This document shows positions 59,537-64,000 of a DNA stretch of 64,000 bases, piece by piece. Within the stretch, counting starts at the first letter, position 1; every line of letters begins with the position of its first letter. The DNA is from Leuconostoc suionicum (GTDB lineage: Bacteria > Bacillota > Bacilli > Lactobacillales > Lactobacillaceae). The stretch spans positions 1,568,501 to 1,632,500 of the forward strand of contig NZ_CP015247.1 in the NCBI RefSeq assembly GCF_001891125.1, written 5' to 3'. The translations under genes were made by a program, and so were the position numbers. The notes below the pieces were generated by a model that saw only the letters and a program-made list of their open reading frames with translations, did no database searches and was not told the DNA's origin.

Positions 59537-59731
59537 AAATTCAGTACCATCAATCCAAACAAATAGGTCTGCATTGATGTTGAAATCGTCAAATATTTTT
59601 CGAACTAGTCCCTTATGCGGAAAAACAGCTAAATTCAAATCTCTAGTTGCGCCTGTCACAACGGGGATTTTTTTGTTGCCGTCAACATAGAAATATAAGT
59701 ATTGGTATTCCCTAGTTATTGTTTCAACCAT
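59507..59731 (-). CDS. First gene of the leftward early operon, unknown
   Basis: 74 aa (YQYLYFYVDGNKKIPVVTGATRDLNLAVFPHKGLVRKIFDDFNINAD). SD AAAGGAG just before the ATG. It is transcribed from the switch region. No family recognised; not an HTH protein. Confidence 0.68.
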   Translation of the reverse strand: MVETITREYQYLYFYVDGNKKIPVVTGATRDLNLAVFPHKGLVRKIFDDFNINADLFVWIDGTEFLINTHRFGD

Positions 59732-60016
59732 ATCTCTCTCCTTTCCTACAAAACTTAGTAAGTTTCATATAATTAGTTGTAAGTTATCATTGACTAGTTG
59801 GATAAATTCAACTATAATGACATAGTAAACAAGCATAAACAAAGGACTACTAACCTTATCACTCCGCCAAGATAGATAAATTTGTAGGTGTTTTTGTTTT
59901 GCTTAAAACTTAGTAACTAACTTACAATAATTAGTATAGTTCTTTATTTCCAACTTGTCAACGATTTCTGTTGGTTTTTTAGAACTTTTAATTCAAAAGA
60001 ATGTATAGGTGTTGAG
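59732..60016. promoter_or_regulatory. Lysis-lysogeny switch region
   Basis: Perfect 15-bp operator AAACTTAGTAAGTTT (59751-59765); a related half site TTGTAAGTTA (59778-59787) and AAACTTAGTAACTAACTTACAA near 59906. Plus-strand promoter TTGACT (59790-59795), 17 bp, TATAAT (59813-59818), which leaves a leader of nearly 200 nt before the repressor gene. A weak hairpin CCAAC/GTTGG followed by six Ts near 59957-59986 could attenuate that leader. No ORF seen in the leader. Confidence 0.65.
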
Positions 60017-60355
60017 ATGACAATAATTTTCGATAAAATAAAAGAAGTTTCTAATTTAAGAGGTATGTCAATTGATGACGTCAACTATAAAGCCGGATTG
60101 AGCAATAAGGCAATTTATGGGTGGAAAAAATCAACCCCGAAAGCGGATAACCTCGAAAAGGTAGCAGATGTATTGAATGTATCAATGGACTATTTACTTG
60201 GCCGAATTGATGAAATGAATCCCACTGCCTCAAATGACCTGACAGAGCCTCAAAAACAAGTTGCCTACTTCATTGACCCTCAGGCTACAAAAGAAGATAT
60301 TGAGCAAATAAAAAAACTCGTCGAAATCGCAAAACTCTCAAAAAGAAGATTGTGA
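60017..60355 (+). CDS. ImmR/CI-like phage repressor
   Basis: 112 aa. Xre HTH at about 8-64 (RGMSIDDVNYKAGLSNKAIYGWKKSTPKADNLEKVADVLNVSMDYLLGR). The C-terminus is short and lacks a RecA-responsive peptidase domain, consistent with a repressor removed by the ImmA-like protease encoded next. It should bind the AAACTTAG-type operators upstream. Confidence 0.85.
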   Translation: MTIIFDKIKEVSNLRGMSIDDVNYKAGLSNKAIYGWKKSTPKADNLEKVADVLNVSMDYLLGRIDEMNPTASNDLTEPQKQVAYFIDPQATKEDIEQIKKLVEIAKLSKRRL

Positions 60356-60367
60356 GGCTCACGATGT

Positions 60368-60646
60368 ATGACGAACGTAGAATTTTATATAGATAAATTT
60401 CCGGATTACACATTTTATGGAATTGAAGTCCCGCACCACTGGTACTATGGAGAAGTGAACAAAGTTGGGGACGAAGTTATTATCTTCGTAAATATTTTGC
60501 AACCTGAATGGCAACAGATAGATACTATTGTTCACGAGGCGGGTCACGCTTTATTCAATATGTATGGTGATGACAAAAGGTGGTCAATGAAAACGATGTT
60601 AGCTGAAAAACAAGCAGAATATGTATCAAATCATTTTGACATCTAA
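60368..60646 (+). CDS. ImmA/IrrE-family metallopeptidase
   Basis: 92 aa. IVHEAGHALF with H56, E57 and H60 is the zinc motif, followed by AEKQAEYVSNHF. It is shorter than usual (about 130 aa or more), lacking most of the N-terminal part. By analogy with ICEBs1 ImmA it would cleave the adjacent repressor upon induction. Confidence 0.85.
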   Translation: MTNVEFYIDKFPDYTFYGIEVPHHWYYGEVNKVGDEVIIFVNILQPEWQQIDTIVHEAGHALFNMYGDDKRWSMKTMLAEKQAEYVSNHFDI

Positions 60647-60708
60647 GGTATAATTTAATTATTATGTGCTAAGCATCCACATTAAAAAGCTTTAGGAGAT
60701 ATTGAGAT

Positions 60709-61278
60709 ATGAGTAAGAAAATCGTTGGAGACGATGGGAAGACTTACGTGCAAAAGAAGCCTTTTTATAAGCGCGTATGGTTCTGGATTCTTGCAATAGT
60801 AGTTGTGGCAATTTTTTCGAGCGCAATGAGCAGTGATTCTAATGAAAGTTCATCAAAATCATCTAGTTCAACACAATCGACCAAAACGGCTGACAATTCA
60901 ACGTCGTCAGAAACAAGTTCATCTAGTGAAGAAGCTTCTAGTTCTTCGAGTTCTGAAAAGCCAAAAGTTTCAGCTGAATTTACATCAGCTCTGACAAAGG
61001 CTACGCAATATGCTAATATGATGAGCATGTCAAAAGCTGGCATATATGACCAACTCACATCTGATGCCGGAGAACAATTTCCGGCAGACGCTGCGCAATA
61101 CGCGGTTGATAATGTGAAAGCTGATTGGAACAAAAACGCCTTAGAAAAAGCAAAGCAATACCAATCAGAAATGAGCATGTCTGCTGGAGCTATTCGAGAT
61201 CAACTTACTTCCGAAGCTGGTGAGAAATTCACACAAGATGAAGCAAATTACGCTATTCAACACCTGAATGATAACTAG
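60709..61278 (+). CDS. Ltp-type superinfection exclusion protein, membrane-anchored
   Basis: 189 aa. A membrane segment at 19-40 (FYKRVWFWILAIVVVAIFSS), then a Ser-rich linker (about 45-88), then two tandem Ltp/PF07553 repeats: TKATQYANMMSMSKAGIYDQL and EKAKQYQSEMSMSAGAIRDQL, each followed by FxxDxAxYA. Ltp of Streptococcus phage TP-J34 blocks DNA injection; that protein is a lipoprotein, whereas this one is anchored by a transmembrane helix. It is expressed with int and the repressor, so in the lysogen. Confidence 0.88.
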   Translation: MSKKIVGDDGKTYVQKKPFYKRVWFWILAIVVVAIFSSAMSSDSNESSSKSSSSTQSTKTADNSTSSETSSSSEEASSSSSSEKPKVSAEFTSALTKATQYANMMSMSKAGIYDQLTSDAGEQFPADAAQYAVDNVKADWNKNALEKAKQYQSEMSMSAGAIRDQLTSEAGEKFTQDEANYAIQHLNDN

Positions 61279-61306
61279 TCAATGCCCTTATGGGCGTACA
61301 TAAAAA

Positions 61307-61343
61307 AGCACACCCCAACCTGCAAAAGTTCACTGGGTGTGCT
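61307..61343 (-). terminator. Hairpin between ltp and integrase genes
   Basis: AGCACACCC pairs with GGGTGTGCT across 19 nt; the T tract lies on the minus-strand side. A second small hairpin GCCC-ttat-GGGC is at 61284-61295. It may stop leftward transcripts or act as a plus-strand stabiliser after ltp. Confidence 0.55.
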
Positions 61344-61421
61344 AAAAGTATACTACAAACGCACGGGGCGTTCTATTAGATTATAACAGATATAAGTCCT
61401 CTTTTTAAGGGAGATTTTTGT

Positions 61422-62468
61422 ATGGCTTCAATATATAAAAGAGGTAAAACATTTACCGTTAGTGTATCCGTCCCTTATCAAGGCGGATATAAAAAGAAAA
61501 CTAAATCAGGTTTCAAAACAAAAACCGAGGCAAACCAATGGGCTATAAAAACGGAAGGATCTAAGATTGATGGTGACATTGACTTTAAACCGTCACAACT
61601 TCTTTCTTCCTATATAAGTGAATGGATTGATACATATAAAACAGACGTATCACGTTCAACTCATGTTGGTTATGAAATGACTTTGAAAGCTGTTAGCGAA
61701 TACTTTGAAAATACATCATTAGATCAAGTAACCCGTCACGATGCGCAAAAATTTTTAAACGAATATGGGCTCTCTCACTCTCTTGCTACTAGCCAAAAAG
61801 TCAAAGGACATTTAAGTGGCATATTAAAGGATGCCGTAGCTGATGGAATAATAAGGGTCAATCCTTTTGAAAGAGCAAAACCGCATGGTACTAATGCCAA
61901 AGATAGCTCACTAAAGTTCTTAGAATATACTGACTTTAAATGTTTTATAGAATATCTAAAAGAAAACCATGAGCCAACTCATGATATTATGTTAGTAGCT
62001 TCTTTATCAGGTGCTCGATTGGGAGAGGTATTAGCCCTTACCCCTAATGACATCGGTAATGGAATAATCAATATCAGCAAATCTTATGAAGAACGTTTGA
62101 ATATTGTAAAAGAGCCTAAAACTCCTAGTTCAATCAGAACTGTAGATGTTCCAGAATGGTTAACGGATTACTTACTTACATTATCCAAAGACAACGATGA
62201 AAGATTATTTGATCGTCAGCAATCCAGTGTCAATCGTGAACTGCAGAGAATATTAACACGATTAGACATCCCCAAAAGGATTACTTTCCACGGACTAAGA
62301 CACAGCCACGCTTCTATGTTAATTTCTCAGGGGGTTGCTGTAGAATATATTAGTGAAAGACTAGGTCACAAAGATATCTCTATCACTCAAAAGACATATT
62401 TGCACCTCTTACAAGTTAAGCGAAATAAGGAAATTTCGCACACCATCACGCTTCTTAATTCACTATAA
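61422..62468 (+). CDS. int: Tyrosine-recombinase phage integrase
   Basis: 348 aa. N-terminal AP2-like arm-binding domain (ASIYKRGKTFTVSVSVPYQGGYKKKTKSGFKTKTEANQW), SAM-like core-binding domain, and catalytic domain with R199 (SGARLGE), H290-x-x-R293 (HGLRHSH), the GH of RLGHKDI, and Y326 (QKTYLHL). It lies next to attR and recombines within the rnjA tail. Confidence 0.95.
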   Translation: MASIYKRGKTFTVSVSVPYQGGYKKKTKSGFKTKTEANQWAIKTEGSKIDGDIDFKPSQLLSSYISEWIDTYKTDVSRSTHVGYEMTLKAVSEYFENTSLDQVTRHDAQKFLNEYGLSHSLATSQKVKGHLSGILKDAVADGIIRVNPFERAKPHGTNAKDSSLKFLEYTDFKCFIEYLKENHEPTHDIMLVASLSGARLGEVLALTPNDIGNGIINISKSYEERLNIVKEPKTPSSIRTVDVPEWLTDYLLTLSKDNDERLFDRQQSSVNRELQRILTRLDIPKRITFHGLRHSHASMLISQGVAVEYISERLGHKDISITQKTYLHLLQVKRNKEISHTITLLNSL

Positions 62469-62477
62469 TTTTCAATA

Positions 62478-62498
62478 TTTACTACAGTTTTACTACAA
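62478..62498. other. Integrase arm-type sites, right
   Basis: TTTACTACA (62478-62486) and TTTACTACAAG (62490-62499) in the same orientation as the left set at 22124-22154. Confidence 0.6.
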
Positions 62499-62534
62499 GG
62501 GTATCTAAAAACCTTACGTACCAGTACCCCTAAA

Positions 62535-62599
62535 TCTTATTCAAAGAAACAGCTCGAAAACCAATGATTATGCCAATGCTAATTTTGGTTTAAATAAAA
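62535..62599. repeat. attR: Prophage attachment site attR
   Basis: 65-bp copy of the rnjA tail (see attL). It encodes the last codons and stop of RNase J in frame, now without an upstream gene. The single difference from attL is synonymous. Confidence 0.93.
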
Positions 62600-62629
62600 A
62601 ACACCTAGATTATTTTCTAGGTGTTTTTT
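62596..62629 (+). terminator. Original host rnjA terminator
   Basis: AAAAACACCTAGA-6-TCTAGGTGTTTTT. It follows the attR copy of the rnjA end and was separated from the gene by integration. Also able to serve the convergent DUF805 gene. Confidence 0.85.
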
Positions 62630-62645
62630 ATTTCACAAATTATTT

Positions 62646-63035
62646 CTAATTCACATTACTTTGGTTCAACGTCCAACGTGATTCCGGTGTCGTTGGTAAA
62701 ATCATTAAAATAAAGAACCAAATATTTCCGATAATCGGAATCAGATCAATAAATATCCAACCAGCACTTCGATTTGTATCGTGCAGACGGCGTGCTTTCA
62801 AAGTAAAGGTAGCAATCCACACAATTATCATTACAATTCTTGTTGTCAAATTAGTAGACAAGTCACCAACAGTGTAGATGTCTTCAATTGAATGACCTTG
62901 CATATTTTCCAAGATGCTAACTAATATTCCACCCAAAAAATAATTGACAATTAACGGTACCCAGTACTGCGTCCTTGTTGCCGTTGCATGCCAAGAAAAC
63001 ATTTTTGTCCAAAATTCACGATAAGCATTAATCAT
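62646..63035 (-). CDS. DUF805 membrane protein
   Basis: 129 aa. Begins with a helical segment containing EFWTKMFSWHATATRTQYWVPLIVNYFLG, then three to four membrane segments and the DUF805 motif FTLKARRLHDTNRSAGWIF. Function unknown; the family is common in lactic acid bacteria. Its message probably has a long leader from the cre-bearing promoter at 63357-63394. Confidence 0.88.
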   Translation of the reverse strand: MINAYREFWTKMFSWHATATRTQYWVPLIVNYFLGGILVSILENMQGHSIEDIYTVGDLSTNLTTRIVMIIVWIATFTLKARRLHDTNRSAGWIFIDLIPIIGNIWFFILMILPTTPESRWTLNQSNVN

Positions 63036-63350
63036 ATGATTTCCCCTTTTCTCTCATCATCAATCAATGATAACACTCTTTTTGGAAAAAGTTAATTTAG
63101 AGAACTAAGCGAGAATATGTTGACAATATAAAAAGCAGCTTACTCTCAAACAACAATTTCCAAAGCTTACACTGGGTAAATTATTATTTTCTCATCTAAG
63201 CAACTGCTGAAATAGAGCTATCAGGCACCATTAACATTCTTAGCTTAAACGCTGAGTAAACTACTCCTGGATTGAAAGAAACCCATTCCCGCTATCGTTA
63301 AGGATAACTTCAACAACTCGCATTGTTATTAGGACTTCCTCCTAATCTAT
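63036..63350 (-). ncRNA. Long structured leader or small RNA upstream of DUF805
   Basis: About 315 nt between the promoter and the DUF805 start with no gene. Minus-strand hairpins include GAGTAGTTTACTC (near 63254), CTGA-10-TCAG (near 63213), and a longer pairing of AGCAG..GCTTA (near 63205) with TAAGCTGCT ahead of TTTTT (63132-63138), which could end an RNA of about 225 nt. The start GGAGGAAGTCC recalls conserved RNA genes but no known family is matched. Leader or independent RNA cannot be decided. Confidence 0.5.
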
Positions 63351-63356
63351 ACTTGT

Positions 63357-63394
63357 AGTATAGCATATAAACCTTCAAATTGCAAACGCTTACA
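63357..63394 (-). promoter_or_regulatory. Promoter with overlapping cre (CcpA) site
   Basis: Minus strand TTGCAA (63385-63380), 17 bp, TATACT (63362-63357). Plus strand TGCAAACGCTTACA (63381-63394) matches the cre consensus TGWAANCGNTNWCA with one mismatch and overlaps the -35 box, as expected for carbon catabolite control. Confidence 0.7.
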
Positions 63395-63423
63395 TTTTTT
63401 GTTTACAAACTAAATTAAATGAC

Positions 63424-63460
63424 CAAAAAAGGCAACTCAACGAATTGTGAGTTGCCCTTT
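63424..63460. terminator. Terminator after tRNA-Asn
   Basis: GGCAACTCA-8-TGAGTTGCC with T tracts on both strands, 8 bp downstream of the tRNA (minus strand direction). Confidence 0.88.
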
Positions 63461-63467
63461 TACTAAC

Positions 63468-63537
63468 TGCTCCACTTGGATTCGAACCAAGGACCTGCGC
63501 ATTAACAGTGCGTTATTCTACCACTGAACTATGGAGC
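63468..63537 (-). tRNA. tRNA-Asn (GTT)
   Basis: Acceptor GCTCCAT/GTGGAGC, D-arm TTCAGTGGTAGAA, anticodon loop CTGTTAA (anticodon GTT) on stem CGCA/TGCG, T-arm CTTGG-TTCGAAT-CCAAG. Normal cloverleaf; no encoded CCA. It has its own promoter and terminator. Confidence 0.95.
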
Positions 63538-63558
63538 AATCAAATAAACAATGATTAA

Positions 63559-63587
63559 ATTATAATGTATTAATTATTAGTTGTCAA
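63559..63587 (-). promoter_or_regulatory. tRNA-Asn promoter
   Basis: TTGACA (63587-63582), 17 bp, TATAAT (63564-63559): a perfect consensus promoter on the minus strand. Confidence 0.92.
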
Positions 63588-63636
63588 CACATTTTTCATA
63601 AAAAACATGTACTTTCATAATACAATTTTAATAATA

Positions 63637-63732
63637 AAAAAAGCCCCAACAGGCAGGACTATATCGAGGAATTTAATTTCAATCGTCTGTTGGGGTAGTA
63701 ATGTTGTGAACAAACATTACTATTTTAGTATA
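63637..63732 (-). ncRNA. Candidate small RNA between tRNA-Asn and ppc
   Basis: Minus strand -10 TATACT at 63732-63727, predicted start near 63721. A 10-bp hairpin TAGTAATGTT/AACATTACTA (63722-63696) is followed at once by CCCCAACAG (63695-63687) pairing with CTGTTGGGG (63652-63644) and a U7 tract. About 85 nt, no ORF. Its ends resemble those of prophage small RNA 2 (CxxAACAGAC...TCTGTT), possibly by chance. Confidence 0.55.
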
Positions 63733-63881
63733 GCCGCTACTTTAAAAATTATCCTAAAAAATGTTAGGTTACTTATCAAGATGAATGTTTCTCCAAAATA
63801 TTATAATTAATTTGTATCAAAAATTTATTCCCTTGATACTCGAACAATAAGGTTTATTTAATATAATTATTCGTAAAAAAG

Positions 63882-63911
63882 CTGACATTATCTCTGATTG
63901 TCGTTTGTCAG
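63882..63911. promoter_or_regulatory. Dyad in the ppc promoter region
   Basis: CTGACA-18-TGTCAG lies 40-70 bp before the ppc start, with TACAAT at 63917-63922 as possible -10 box. Possible operator. Confidence 0.45.
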
Positions 63912-63949
63912 TATGTTACAATATCATCAGTACAAATTAAGGAGCTATC

Positions 63950-64000
63950 ATGACATCACGTAAAATCCCTTCAATCATGGGAACGCAACATCCAGATAAT
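63950..64000 (+). CDS. ppcA: Archaeal-type phosphoenolpyruvate carboxylase, start only
   Basis: 17 codons, MTSRKIPSIMGTQHPDN, running off the right edge. This is the conserved N-terminus of the archaeal-type PEP carboxylase (PpcA), which in bacteria is known from Leuconostoc, Oenococcus and a few clostridia. It makes oxaloacetate from PEP and bicarbonate. SD AAGGAG 5 nt before the ATG. Confidence 0.88.
   Translation, partial: MTSRKIPSIMGTQHPDN

Noticed and set aside
63036-63350. RNase P RNA, 6S RNA or T-box
   Set aside because: The GGAGGAAGTCC start is suggestive but length, other conserved loops and the T-box sequence are missing; a covariance-model search would decide.

Overview
The window reads as a lactic acid bacterium of the genus Leuconostoc (or a very close relative) carrying an integrated siphophage. 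The DNA is low GC. The left end has a Firmicutes housekeeping order: glmU-purR, znu-type transporter, veg-ksgA-rnmV-tatD, nusB-asp23-efp. The right edge enters an archaeal-type PEP carboxylase gene (start MTSRKIPSIMGTQHPDN), an enzyme form typical of Leuconostoc and Oenococcus. The genus call rests on recognised protein families, not on a database search.

Layout. (1) 1-7.9 kb: housekeeping genes, all on the minus strand. (2) 7.9-19.4 kb: a metabolic island on the plus strand, flanked by a MarR and a LysR regulator. pxpB-pxpC-accC-accB-aminotransferase-MFS is followed by the divergent LysR gene and by an adh-MFS-pxpA operon. Together these encode a biotin-dependent carboxylase plus a PxpABC-type 5-oxoprolinase set. 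(3) 19.4-22.0 kb: a LOG-family gene, rpoY and RNase J (rnjA). (4) 22.0-62.6 kb: a prophage of about 40.6 kb inserted in the last codons of rnjA and bounded by a 65-bp direct repeat with one synonymous difference. (5) 62.6-64.0 kb: host DNA with a DUF805 membrane protein behind a CcpA-type promoter, tRNA-Asn, a candidate small RNA and the start of ppc.

The prophage runs right to left. Integrase, an Ltp-type superinfection-exclusion protein and an ImmR/ImmA-type switch lie on the plus strand. The early genes on the minus strand are HTH proteins, antirepressor, RecT, a DUF1351-type protein, the replisome organiser, YopX, HNH, RusA and RinA. Then come structured non-coding DNA with tRNA-like folds, packaging, portal, scaffold, capsid, tail, holin and endolysin, and finally a cluster of small structured minus-strand units beside attL. 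An IS30-family element with intact 28-bp ends and a 4-bp target duplication splits the replisome organiser. The prophage is therefore probably replication-defective, although removing the element restores a perfect reading frame. Several plus-strand genes with their own promoters sit inside the minus-strand early operon like morons.

Points most worth a second look: the small-RNA-like units next to attL; an SOS-boxed promoter on an 85-codon prophage gene; two probable recoding events (-1 in the tail chaperone, +1 joining a HeH domain to the capsid); a purR leader in which an 11-bp hairpin sits exactly between the Shine-Dalgarno sequence and the start codon; att DNA that rebuilds the RNase J C-terminus; and tRNA-like folds in the packaging region.
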